From Nocardioides sp. (GTDB lineage: Bacteria; Actinomycetota; Actinomycetes; Propionibacteriales; Nocardioidaceae), in NCBI GenBank assembly GCA_025924815.1, contig JAICHQ010000001.1, positions 1 to 64,000 of the forward strand: DNA of 64,000 nt, in the 5' to 3' direction. Position 1 is the first letter of the stretch; every line of letters starts with the position of its first letter. Made by a program: the position numbers and the translations under genes. Shown one piece after another: positions 52,454 to 60,560 of this stretch. The notes under the pieces were generated by a model that was not told the DNA's origin, did no database searches, and saw only the letters and a list, made by a program, of their open reading frames with translations.

Positions 52454-53914
52454 TCACCAGGTGACGGCGATGTACTTCGACTCCAGGTAGTCCAGCATGC
52501 CCTCGTGGCCGCCCTCGCGGCCGAGGCCGGACTGCTTGGTGCCGCCGAAGGGGGCGGCGGGGTCGGAGACGAGGCCGCGGTTGAGGCCGACCATGCCCGA
52601 CTCCATCGCCTCGCTGACGCGCAGGCCGCGGGCGAGGTCGCCGGTGTAGACGTAGGAGACCAAGCCGTACTCCGTGTCGTTGGCGAGGCGGATCGCCTCG
52701 GCCTCGTCGGTGAAGGTCACGATCGGAGCGACGGGACCGAAGATCTCTTCGCGGAGGATCGGCGCGGTGGGCGGTACGTCGGTGAGCACGGTCGGGTCGT
52801 AGTAGTAGCCGGGTCGGTCGGGCCGGGTGCCGCCGACGACCACGCGGCCGCCGGCGTCGACCGCGCCCCGGACCAACTCGGTGACCTTGGCGACGGCGTC
52901 CTCGTTGACCATCGGGCCGACCTGGGTGTCGTCGGCGATGCCGGGGCCGACGCGCATCGCCGACATCCGCTCGGCCAGTCGCTGCGAGAACTCCCCGGCC
53001 ACGTCGGCGTGCACGAAGAACCGGTTGGCCGCCGTGCACGCCTCGCCGCCGTTGCGCATCTTGGCGACGATCGCGCCCTCGAGGGCGGCGTCGAGGTCCG
53101 CGTCCTCGAAGACCAGGAACGGCGCGTTGCCGCCGAGCTCCATCGAGCAGTTGACCACCTGGTCGGCAGCCTCCTTCAGCAGGATCCGGCCGACCTCGGT
53201 CGAGCCGGTGAAGGACAGCTTGTGCACCCGCGGGTCGTGCAGCATCGCGGAGACGACGGCGCCGGAACGACGCGCGGGTACGACGTTCACGACGCCCGCG
53301 GGCACGCCGGCGTCGTCGAGGATCTTGCCCATCAGGAGGGCGGTCAGGGGAGTGTCGGACGCGGGCTTGAGCACCACGGGGCAGCCGGCCGCCAGGGCCG
53401 GACCGATCTTGCGGGTGGCCATCGCGGCCGGGAAGTTCCACGGCGTCACCAGCACCGCGATGCCGACCGGTTGGCGCACCACCATGATCCGGTTGGCTCC
53501 GGACGGCGCGGTGGTGAGCTCGCCGGAGGCGCGGACCGCCTCCTCGGCGTACCACCGGAAGAACTCCGCGGCGTACGCCGTCTCTCCGCGTGCGTCGGCC
53601 AGGGCCTTGCCGTTCTCCAACGCGATCAGGTGGGCGAGCTCGTCGGCACGGGCGGTCATCAGCTCGAACGCGCGGCGGAGGATCTCGGCCCGCTGGCGGG
53701 GGGCGGTGGCGGCCCAGTCGGCTGCGGCGGCGTCGGCCGCGTCGACGGCGCTGATCGCATCCTCGACCGTGCCGTCCGCGACCGATGTGAGCACCTCCCC
53801 CGTCGCCGGGTCGACCACGTCGAACCGGCCGCCGTCCGAGGCGGCGACGGACCGGCCGCCGATCAGCAGGTCGGTGGGGAGGTCGGTGATCTTGTCGAGG
53901 CTGAAGTCGGCCAT
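52454..53914 (-). CDS. NAD(P)-dependent aldehyde dehydrogenase, succinate-semialdehyde type
   Basis: A 486-residue oxidoreductase that converts an aldehyde, probably a semialdehyde, to the acid. Hallmarks are TPWNFPAAMATRKIGPALAAG, the cofactor-binding FTGSTEVGR, the general-base Glu in MELGGNAPFLV, the nucleophile Cys in NGGEACTAANRF, and EEIFGPVAPI. The order and FGGTKQSGLGREGG ending match GabD-like enzymes. It lies 12 bases after the M24 gene and is the last gene of a four-gene operon. The real substrate depends on that pathway and is not known. Confidence 0.92.
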   Translation of the reverse strand: MADFSLDKITDLPTDLLIGGRSVAASDGGRFDVVDPATGEVLTSVADGTVEDAISAVDAADAAAADWAATAPRQRAEILRRAFELMTARADELAHLIALENGKALADARGETAYAAEFFRWYAEEAVRASGELTTAPSGANRIMVVRQPVGIAVLVTPWNFPAAMATRKIGPALAAGCPVVLKPASDTPLTALLMGKILDDAGVPAGVVNVVPARRSGAVVSAMLHDPRVHKLSFTGSTEVGRILLKEAADQVVNCSMELGGNAPFLVFEDADLDAALEGAIVAKMRNGGEACTAANRFFVHADVAGEFSQRLAERMSAMRVGPGIADDTQVGPMVNEDAVAKVTELVRGAVDAGGRVVVGGTRPDRPGYYYDPTVLTDVPPTAPILREEIFGPVAPIVTFTDEAEAIRLANDTEYGLVSYVYTGDLARGLRVSEAMESGMVGLNRGLVSDPAAPFGGTKQSGLGREGGHEGMLDYLESKYIAVTW

Positions 53915-53926
53915 GGATGGTCCCTC

Positions 53927-55165
53927 TCAGTACGGGTTGGCGACGAACAGGTCCTGCGCCGGGAAGAGGGTGATCACCTGCGGCCCGTCGTCGGTGAGCA
54001 CGATCTCCTCCTCGATCCGCGCCGCGGAGTAGCCGTCGGCCGCCGGGCAGTAGGTCTCGAGGGCGAAGACCATCCCGGCCTGGAGCTCGATCGGCTCCTT
54101 CATCGAGTTCAGCCGGGAGATGATCGGCCGCTCGTGCAGCCCGAGCCCGAGTCCGTGCGCGAACTGCAGGCCGAAGGCCTCCATCTCGCTGCCGAAGCCG
54201 AACTCCTCGGCCTTCGGCAGCAGCGCGGCCACCTCGTCGGTGCCGACGCCGACGCGGATGCCCTCGATTCCGCGGTCCATCCACTCGCGGGCCTGGGTGT
54301 AGGCGTCGCGCTGCGCCGGCGTCGCGCTGCCGACCGAGAACGTGCGGTAGTAACAGGTCCGGTAGCCGTTGAACGAGTGGATGATGTCGAAGAACGCCTG
54401 GTCGCCCGGGCGGATCCAGCGGTCGGTGAAGTTGTGCGGGTGCGGGTTGCACCGCTCACCGGAAATGGCATTGATCGCCTCGACCTGGTCCGAGCCCATC
54501 TCGTAGAGGCGCTGGTTGGCGAACGCGACGATGTCGTTCTCGCGGACGCCGGGCTTGAGCCGCTCGACGATCCCCTGGTAGACGCCGTCCACCATCGCCA
54601 CGGCCTGGGTCAGCAGCATGATCTCGTCGGACGACTTGATCACCCGCGCGTCGAGCATGTGCTGCTGGGCGTCGACGACGGTGAGCCCCTGCCTCTGCAT
54701 CTCGAAGAGGAACGGCGGCTCCACGATGTCGACGCCGACCGGCTGGTCCGCGACCCCTGCCTCGGTGAGCAGCGACCTGATCTCGGCGACGGCGGCCTCC
54801 ATCAGCCCGACCGTCGGCGCGACCGCACCTCGGAAGCCGAGGAACCCCGCGCGGTAGTTCTCCTCGGGAACCCACCTCGAGTAGAGCTTGTGGTGCTTCA
54901 CCGCCGACCCGAAGTCCCAGAGCACCGGGTCGCGGTCGCGGGTGAGCAGCGCGTAGCGGATCATCTTGTCGCCGAGGGCGCCACCGATCCAGGTATGAGT
55001 GGTGTAGCGGATGTTGTAGAAGTCGAACAGCAGGAACGCCCCGCACTCGCTGGCCTCCAGCGCTGCACGGGCCCGGTCCAGGCGGTAGTCGCGCAGCCGC
55101 GCGAAGTCGACCCGCTCCTCGTAGTCGACACCCATGTGGCCGGGCGCAGGGAGCGGCCGGGTCAC
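53927..55165 (-). CDS. M24-family (Xaa-Pro dipeptidase-like) protein with altered metal site
   Basis: A protein of 412 residues from GTG 55165, which overlaps the preceding stop by GTGA, or 402 residues from ATG 55135, which has no ribosome site. The creatinase-like N-domain and pita-bread C-domain are recognisable. Of the five usual metal ligands, Asp (FFDIIHSF), His (FAHGLGLGLHE), Glu (FALETYCP) and a final Glu (RIEEEIVL) are present. The second Asp, eleven residues after the first, is Cys (GYRTCYYRTF). It may thus bind one metal or none. The operon context (hydrolase, dehydrogenases) suggests a small-molecule amidohydrolase role rather than peptide turnover. Confidence 0.85.
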   Translation of the reverse strand: MTRPLPAPGHMGVDYEERVDFARLRDYRLDRARAALEASECGAFLLFDFYNIRYTTHTWIGGALGDKMIRYALLTRDRDPVLWDFGSAVKHHKLYSRWVPEENYRAGFLGFRGAVAPTVGLMEAAVAEIRSLLTEAGVADQPVGVDIVEPPFLFEMQRQGLTVVDAQQHMLDARVIKSSDEIMLLTQAVAMVDGVYQGIVERLKPGVRENDIVAFANQRLYEMGSDQVEAINAISGERCNPHPHNFTDRWIRPGDQAFFDIIHSFNGYRTCYYRTFSVGSATPAQRDAYTQAREWMDRGIEGIRVGVGTDEVAALLPKAEEFGFGSEMEAFGLQFAHGLGLGLHERPIISRLNSMKEPIELQAGMVFALETYCPAADGYSAARIEEEIVLTDDGPQVITLFPAQDLFVANPY

Positions 55166-56154
55166 GGCCGCTTCGCTCCCTCGGCCCGTCCCGAGAGGCC
55201 GTCGTCCACTTCGACGTCCTCTGGCTTCAGCTCGACCCCCGAGTTGCGGGCCTGGAGGTCGAGCAGGATGGCGAAGTCCTCGTCGACGCGGCCGCTGCTG
55301 ACGGTGGCCTGAACGGCCGCGGCGGCCGCCGCCGCGACGGGCATCGGTACGTCGAGGTCGTGGGCGGCGGCGAAGCCCAGGTCGAAGTCCTTGCGCAGCA
55401 GCAGCGGCGTGAACGTCGGGCTGTAGTCGAGATGCACGAACGCCGGCGACTTGTAGGTGGTGAACGTCGAGCCCATCACCGACTTGTTGAGGAAGTCGAG
55501 GAACGCCGCGCGGGACATGCCGCCCTTCTCCGCCAGCACGGTGATCTCGGCCAGGCACTGGGCCACCACGCCGAGCATCACGTTGTGGCAGATCTTGGCG
55601 AGGCGGGCGACATCGCCCTCACCGACGTACGTCGCGCCCTGGCCCAGGTGGTCGAGCAACGGCTCCACCTTCAACCAGGTCTCCTCCGGGCCGGAGACGA
55701 CCAGCGTGAGCCGCCCGGCCCGAACGACCTTGCCGTTGCCGCTGACCGGTGCGGACAGGAAGTCGACCCCGCGCTCAGCACAGGCCTCCCGCATCACGGC
55801 CGAGGTCTCCGCGTCGACGGTCGAGCAGTCGACCACCGCGCCGGGCACGCGGGCAGGGTCGGCGAGCAGCCCGGCGTCCCCGGTGAGCACCTGTGCCAGG
55901 TCGGCGGGACCGGAGACCATCGTGAAGACGACGTCGTGGCCGCGCAGGTCGGCGATCGTGTCGGCGACCCGGCACCCGGAGTCGGTGAGCGCCTCGGCCT
56001 TGGCGCGGGTGCGGTTCCAGACCGTGACGTCCTCGCCGGCCGCGGCCAGGCGGCCGGCCATCGCGGCTCCCATCCGGCCCACGCCGATCCAGCCGACCGA
56101 CATCGAGCCGGGCGTGTGACGGTTGCCCTCGGGGGCTGTCTCCGAGACGGACAT
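55162..56154 (-). CDS. 3-Hydroxyisobutyrate-dehydrogenase-like NAD(P) oxidoreductase
   Basis: A 330-residue beta-hydroxyacid dehydrogenase. The cofactor-binding start is VGWIGVGRMGAAMAGRLAAAG, the substrate motif is VDFLSAPVSGNGKVVRAGRLT, and the catalytic Lys lies in RLAKICHNVMLG. It is expected to oxidise a 3-hydroxyacid or reduce a semialdehyde. The start shares its A with the stop of the hydrolase gene (TGATG) and its stop overlaps the M24 GTG, so the operon is tightly coupled. The first 16 residues before the Rossmann fold are variable. Confidence 0.9.
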   Translation of the reverse strand: MSVSETAPEGNRHTPGSMSVGWIGVGRMGAAMAGRLAAAGEDVTVWNRTRAKAEALTDSGCRVADTIADLRGHDVVFTMVSGPADLAQVLTGDAGLLADPARVPGAVVDCSTVDAETSAVMREACAERGVDFLSAPVSGNGKVVRAGRLTLVVSGPEETWLKVEPLLDHLGQGATYVGEGDVARLAKICHNVMLGVVAQCLAEITVLAEKGGMSRAAFLDFLNKSVMGSTFTTYKSPAFVHLDYSPTFTPLLLRKDFDLGFAAAHDLDVPMPVAAAAAAAVQATVSSGRVDEDFAILLDLQARNSGVELKPEDVEVDDGLSGRAEGAKRP

Positions 56155-57275
56155 CAGACTCCTGCCTTCGCACGGACACTGCTCGCGACGTGGGTTGGTG
56201 CGGCGGGGTCGCCGACATCGCCGCCGAGATGACCGGCCAGCCAGTCGGCGGTCCGGGGGCGGTGCCACGGCGAGTAGTCGGCGCAGCCGTGGTTGGCCTC
56301 CGCGAGCATCAGCAGCTCGCTGCCGCGCACCGCGGCATGCACCTTCTCCGCCTGCTGGTAGGGGATCAGCCGGTCCTTCCTGCCGAAGACCAGCAGCATG
56401 GGGGCCGTGACGTCACCGGCCACCTCCGTCAGGTCGAGGGTCGAGGCAACCGTCCGAGCCGCGTCGTCGGAGGCCGTGCCGGACCGTACCCGGAACGTGT
56501 CTCGCGTCAGCGCCGGCAGGCCGTCCCAGCACTCGCCGAAGCTGAACGGTCCGGCCAGCGAGACGCCGGCGGTCGCACGGTCGCCGAGAGCGGCCATCAC
56601 CCGCACCGAGTAGTAGCCGCCGAGACTCACGCCCCACACGCCGAGACGGTCGCGGTCGAGATCGGGCTCCCGGCCGATGGCGTCGTACAGCACCTCGGTG
56701 ACCGGACCCCAGTCGCCCCGGATCTTCACGGCGTACTCCGCCTCGCCCTGGCCGGGCCCGTCGACGCTGAACGTCGCGAGCCCGCGGTCGAGGAAGGTCT
56801 GCTCGGTGGAGCAGACCTCCTCCTTGGTGGAGTCGAGGCCGGGGATCATCAGGACCACCGGGAAGGGGCCGTCGCCCGGGGGGGTTCGGACGACGGCCAC
56901 GAGCGTGGCGTCCTCGAAGGGGATCTCGACGCGGCGACCCGGCGGGTCGAGGTGCGGCAGTGCGTCGGTGTACGCCGCGACGGCGCGTGCGTGCGCCGCC
57001 TTCATCTGCTCGACGTCCTCGACGAAGACGAACTTCGCGAAGTGGTAGTACGCCGCCGCCTGGGCCAGGTGCTCACCACCGGACCGGAGCCGGCCCTCCG
57101 ACAGCGCCTCGCGACCGAGCGCCTCGTGCTGCTCCCCGACCGCTACCCAGGCGGCACACCACTCGGGCCAGGTGTCGACCGAGGCCGTCACCCGGGCGAA
57201 ATCGGCCGGCGTGACACCGTTCGCGGTGAACCGCGGCGCCCAGTGTGCGATCGCCGAGGCGAGCCTCTCGTCCAT
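56154..57275 (-). CDS. Alpha/beta hydrolase, dihydropseudooxynicotine-hydrolase-like
   Basis: A 373-residue hydrolase with an N-terminal helical cap (residues 1-115, WPEWCAAWVAVGEQHEALGREAL, then AAAYYHFAKFVFV) and a catalytic domain with MIPGLDSTKEE, nucleophile GVWGVSLGGYYS and LAEANHGCADYSPWHRPRTADW. This layout resembles C-C bond hydrolases such as 2,6-dihydropseudooxynicotine hydrolase of nicotine-degrading Paenarthrobacter. It is the first gene of the leftward operon. GGAAGGAAA lies upstream, and an operator (57315-57330) adjoins its -10 (TAGTGT, 57314-57309). Confidence 0.85.
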   Translation of the reverse strand: MDERLASAIAHWAPRFTANGVTPADFARVTASVDTWPEWCAAWVAVGEQHEALGREALSEGRLRSGGEHLAQAAAYYHFAKFVFVEDVEQMKAAHARAVAAYTDALPHLDPPGRRVEIPFEDATLVAVVRTPPGDGPFPVVLMIPGLDSTKEEVCSTEQTFLDRGLATFSVDGPGQGEAEYAVKIRGDWGPVTEVLYDAIGREPDLDRDRLGVWGVSLGGYYSVRVMAALGDRATAGVSLAGPFSFGECWDGLPALTRDTFRVRSGTASDDAARTVASTLDLTEVAGDVTAPMLLVFGRKDRLIPYQQAEKVHAAVRGSELLMLAEANHGCADYSPWHRPRTADWLAGHLGGDVGDPAAPTHVASSVRAKAGV

Positions 57276-57314
57276 CCCCGATTTCCTTCCTCTCCTGGGC
57301 GCATCGCAACACTA

Positions 57315-57411
57315 CTGCAAACGAGTGCAGCCTCGTGCAGCGGGGTCGGCATGTCAAGCCGCCAGACACGGGGATCGCGGTGCTGCAAACGAGTGCAGCA
57401 TCCGCTATCGT
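57315..57411. promoter_or_regulatory. Two identical LacI-type operators in a divergent promoter
   Basis: CTGCAAACGAGTGCAG occurs at 57315-57330 and 57383-57398, 68 bases apart, with CTGCA/TGCAG arms around a CG-containing centre. The first adjoins the -10 of the leftward operon (TAGTGT, 57314-57309). The second covers the -35 of the rightward unit, with TATCGT (57406-57411) as its -10. They are probably bound by the LacI protein at 59518, perhaps with looping. Confidence 0.75.
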
Positions 57412-57439
57412 CGGCGGCAACCATCCGGAGGAGGCAGCA

Positions 57440-58342
57440 CTGATCCGCGTCGACGTCGGGACGTTCAGCCCCTCGGTCGTGCTCGACCTGGCGGCCGCGT
57501 CCGGGCTCTTCCACGCAGCCGGACTGGAGGTGATCGAGCACGCGGTCCCGTCGTCGCCGGCCCAGTTCCGCTCCCTGGTCGACGCCGACCTCCAGGTCGC
57601 CCTGACCAGCCCCGACAACGTCCTGGCCTATCGCTTCAACCCGCACAACCCGCTCGGCGAGCTCCTCGACGCGCGCATCGTCGGGGGAGTCGACCGTGCC
57701 CTCGGCCTCGGGCTCTACGGCCGGCCCGGCTCCACCGCCGACGACCTGCGCGGCGCGCGGGTGGGGGTCGACGTCCCGCACTCCGGCTTCGCGCTCGCGC
57801 TCTACGCGCTGGCCGATCGGCTGCGCGTACGCCGCGACGAGTACGAGCTGGTCGCCCTCGGCTCGACCCCGCAACGGCTGACCGCACTGCTGGCCGGCGA
57901 GTGCGACGGGACCATGCTCAACGCGGGCAACGAGCTGCTCGCGGAGGCGGCCGGCTGCGTGCGGCTGGCCGGCGTCACGGACCACTTCGCGCCGTACCTC
58001 GGCACGGTCGTGTCCGTCGTCGGCGACCGGCACCTCGAGACCGCTCGCCTTGTCGCCCGCGCCCTGACCGAGACCGGAGCGGAGATCCTCGCCGGCTCGC
58101 TCGACGCCGAGGTGGTCGCGTCCGCCCGCCGGCGGCTCGGGCTGGACGGGTCACTCGCCCGGCGCTACCTCGAGCGGCTGCGCAGCCCAGACGAGGGCCT
58201 GGTACCCGACGGCCGCGTCGACCGCGGGTCCCTGGAGACCCTGGTCGCGCTGCGTACGACGTGGCTCCCGCAGGTCGTCGGCGGACGCGACGTGATGGAC
58301 GCGGCGCTGGCGGAGGACTCGGGGCTTGTCGACGCAGGCTGA
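57440..58342 (+). CDS. NMT1/SsuA-like substrate-binding domain protein without signal peptide
   Basis: A 300-residue protein whose fold is that of periplasmic ligand-binding proteins: VDVGTFSPSVVLDLAAASGLFHAAGLEVIEH, then LVDADLQVALTSPDN, then VGVDVPHSGFALALYALADRL. Unlike transported binding proteins it starts directly at the domain, with no signal peptide or lipobox, and no ABC permease or ATPase genes follow. It may sense the pathway compound or act as an enzyme in the cytoplasm. There is no ATG/GTG/TTG; the best start is CTG 57440, five bases after GGAGGAGG. Confidence 0.78.
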   Translation: MIRVDVGTFSPSVVLDLAAASGLFHAAGLEVIEHAVPSSPAQFRSLVDADLQVALTSPDNVLAYRFNPHNPLGELLDARIVGGVDRALGLGLYGRPGSTADDLRGARVGVDVPHSGFALALYALADRLRVRRDEYELVALGSTPQRLTALLAGECDGTMLNAGNELLAEAAGCVRLAGVTDHFAPYLGTVVSVVGDRHLETARLVARALTETGAEILAGSLDAEVVASARRRLGLDGSLARRYLERLRSPDEGLVPDGRVDRGSLETLVALRTTWLPQVVGGRDVMDAALAEDSGLVDAG

Positions 58343-59507
58343 GCCCCGCCCGGCGATCGGGCTGCTGCAGCGCGCGGCCTTCGTGGCGACGTTCGACCGG
58401 TTCGCGATGCCGCCGATGCTGGTCGCGATCGCCGTCGACCTCGACGTCCCTCTCGGCGCAGTGGTGCGGGCCGCAGGTGTGTACTTCCTGGTCTACGGCC
58501 TGTGCCAGCCGGTGTGGGGTGCGGTCTCCGACCGGTTCGGCCGGGTGGCCACCATGCGGGCGACCCTCCTGCTGGCCGGGATCTGCTCGATCGCCTCCGC
58601 GGCCACCGGCACCGTGCTTCTGCTCACGATCGCGCGCGGCATCGCCGGCGGCCTGTTCGGTGCGGCGTACCCGGCTGCCCTGATCTATCTCGGCGACACC
58701 GTGCGCGCCGACGTCCGGCAGCGCGACGTGGCGCGGCTGATGGTCGGGACCGCGCTCGGCACGGCCCTGGCCTCGGTCGGTGCGGGGATCGTGGCGGACG
58801 TGCTGTCCTGGCGCGTGATGTTCGTGCTCACCGGGCTGGCCGCGATGGTGCTCGCCGCCCGCCTCGCCGCGCTGCCCGAGCCGGAGCGGGAGCATCACGG
58901 CGGCACCTTCCTGCGTCCGCTCGGGGACGTCGGCCGGTCCCCTGTCGCGCTCTTCGTGCTGCTGTGCGCTCTGGCCGAGGGGGCCGTCCTGCTCGGCACG
59001 ATCACCCTGCTCCCACCGGCGATCGAGCACGCCGGCGCCTCCACGACGATGGCCGGGGTGGCGACCGGCGTGTACGGCGTCTCGGTCTTCGCGTCGTCCG
59101 CCTTCGTCGGCCGGATCTCCCAGCGCTGGCCGCCCTCACGCCTCATCCTGCTCGGGGCCGCGGCCGCCGTGCTCGCCTGCGCCACCCTGGCCGTGTGGCA
59201 GGACGTGGCCGCGGGAGTCGCGGCGGCGATCCTGCTCGGCCTCGGGTGGACCGCCATGCACTCGACCCTGCAGACCTGGGCCACCGAGGTGCTCCCCGCG
59301 GCCCGGGCGACGGTGGTGTCGTTCTTCGCCGGCTCGCTGTTCGTCGGTTCGTCGCTGGCGGCCGTGATCGCCGCGGGACTCGCCGACGAGGGCCGGTACG
59401 ACGTGCTGTTCGGCGCGTGCGCGGTCCTCGCCGTCCCACTCGGGGCGACCGCCGCCGGCATCCGCTCCCGCTGGCGCCCTGCCGGCCCGGCCGCGGCCCG
59501 GCCCTAG
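58326..59507 (+). CDS. Major facilitator superfamily transporter
   Basis: A 393-residue permease with about twelve membrane helices. The cytoplasmic-loop signature between helices 2 and 3 is GAVSDRFGRVATMRATLL, and GGLFGAAYPAALIYLGD lies on helix 4-5. It probably imports the substrate of, or exports a product from, the surrounding catabolic locus. The start is TTG 58326, inside the end of the preceding gene (16-base overlap), with GGAGG about nine bases upstream. The LacI gene follows after ten bases. Confidence 0.9.
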   Translation: MSTQAEPRPAIGLLQRAAFVATFDRFAMPPMLVAIAVDLDVPLGAVVRAAGVYFLVYGLCQPVWGAVSDRFGRVATMRATLLLAGICSIASAATGTVLLLTIARGIAGGLFGAAYPAALIYLGDTVRADVRQRDVARLMVGTALGTALASVGAGIVADVLSWRVMFVLTGLAAMVLAARLAALPEPEREHHGGTFLRPLGDVGRSPVALFVLLCALAEGAVLLGTITLLPPAIEHAGASTTMAGVATGVYGVSVFASSAFVGRISQRWPPSRLILLGAAAAVLACATLAVWQDVAAGVAAAILLGLGWTAMHSTLQTWATEVLPAARATVVSFFAGSLFVGSSLAAVIAAGLADEGRYDVLFGACAVLAVPLGATAAGIRSRWRPAGPAAARP

Positions 59508-59517
59508 GATCGCTGCC

Positions 59518-60537
59518 GTGCCCGCACCGACGCTCCGCGACGTGGCCGAGGCCGCGGGCGTCCACGCGGCCACCGCTTCCCGTGCGCTCAACCCCGCGAC
59601 CCGCGGGCTGGTCAACGCCGACACGGCGCGCCGGGTGATCAAGGTCGCCGAGTCGCTCGGCTACCGGCCGAACCCGATCGCCCGCGGCCTCAAGACGGCC
59701 AAGTCGGGCACCGTCGGGATCGTCCTCCCGGACCTGATGAACCCGCTGTTCCCGCCGATCGTGCGGGGGATCGAGGAGGTGCTGGAGCCGGCCGGCTACA
59801 GCGGCCTGATCGTCAACACCGACAACGACCCGGGCCGTGAGGAGTGGCAGATCGACCACCTGCGCTCACGGCAGGTCGAGGGCCTGATCGTGGCGACCGC
59901 GCGCGTCGACCACCCCCTCATGCGGCAGCTGCACCGCGAGGGCGTGGTGATGGTGATGGTCAACCGCAGGCCCGAGGGGGTCGACGTACCCTCCATCACT
60001 CCGGACGACGCCGCCGGCGTGGAGCTCGCCGTCCGTCACCTCGCCGGTCTCGGTCATACACGGATCGCCCACGTCGCCGGGCCGCAGAGCACCTCGACGG
60101 GGGTCAGCCGGGCCCGCGCCTTCCGCGGTGCCGTGCGCGACCTCGGCCTCGACGACGACCCGGCCCTGGTCACCACCGCCGACAGCTGGGGCGAGGCCGC
60201 GGGCGCCGAGGGGCTTCGGCGGTTGCTCGAGGCGGGCGTCGAGTTCACCGCGATCTTCGCCGGCAACGACCTGATCGCGCTGGGCTGCTACGACGTGTTC
60301 TTCGAGCGCGGCATCGAGTGCCCGGCCGAGATGAGCGTGGTCGGGTTCAACGACATGCCCTTCCTCGACAAGCTGCGTCCTCCGTTGACCACGATCTCCA
60401 TCCCGCACCAGCAGATCGGCGCGGAGGCGGCGCGACTACTGCTCGATGCCATCGCCGACCCCACCCGACCGGCCCGCTCGGTGCTGCTCCCGCTGTCCCT
60501 GGTCGTCCGCGGCTCCACCGCGCCACCCGCAGCCTGA
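59518..60537 (+). CDS. LacI family transcriptional regulator
   Basis: A 339-residue repressor. The HTH is TLRDVAEAAGVHAATASRAL with hinge TARRVIKVAESLGYRPNPIARGLKT. The ligand-binding domain shows VGIVLPDLMNPLFPPIVRGIEE and EMSVVGFNDMPFLDKLRPPLTTI. It is most likely the regulator binding the two 16-bp operators at 57315 and 57383, with the pathway compound as inducer. TAGGAT (59505-59510) ends seven bases before the GTG, so it may also have its own leaderless promoter. Confidence 0.94.
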   Translation: MPAPTLRDVAEAAGVHAATASRALNPATRGLVNADTARRVIKVAESLGYRPNPIARGLKTAKSGTVGIVLPDLMNPLFPPIVRGIEEVLEPAGYSGLIVNTDNDPGREEWQIDHLRSRQVEGLIVATARVDHPLMRQLHREGVVMVMVNRRPEGVDVPSITPDDAAGVELAVRHLAGLGHTRIAHVAGPQSTSTGVSRARAFRGAVRDLGLDDDPALVTTADSWGEAAGAEGLRRLLEAGVEFTAIFAGNDLIALGCYDVFFERGIECPAEMSVVGFNDMPFLDKLRPPLTTISIPHQQIGAEAARLLLDAIADPTRPARSVLLPLSLVVRGSTAPPAA

Positions 60538-60560
60538 CCCGGCGACGTCGGCCCGACGCG

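Noticed and set aside
52057-52464. A 135-codon plus-strand frame after MarR
   Set aside because: No ribosome site, irregular composition and no recognisable family; it overlaps the end of the antisense aldehyde dehydrogenase gene.
53927-55165. Creatinase (creatine amidinohydrolase) assignment for the M24 protein
   Set aside because: Length and fold agree, but creatinase lacks most metal ligands while this protein keeps four of five, and the sequence blocks around them fit metal-dependent M24 proteins better.
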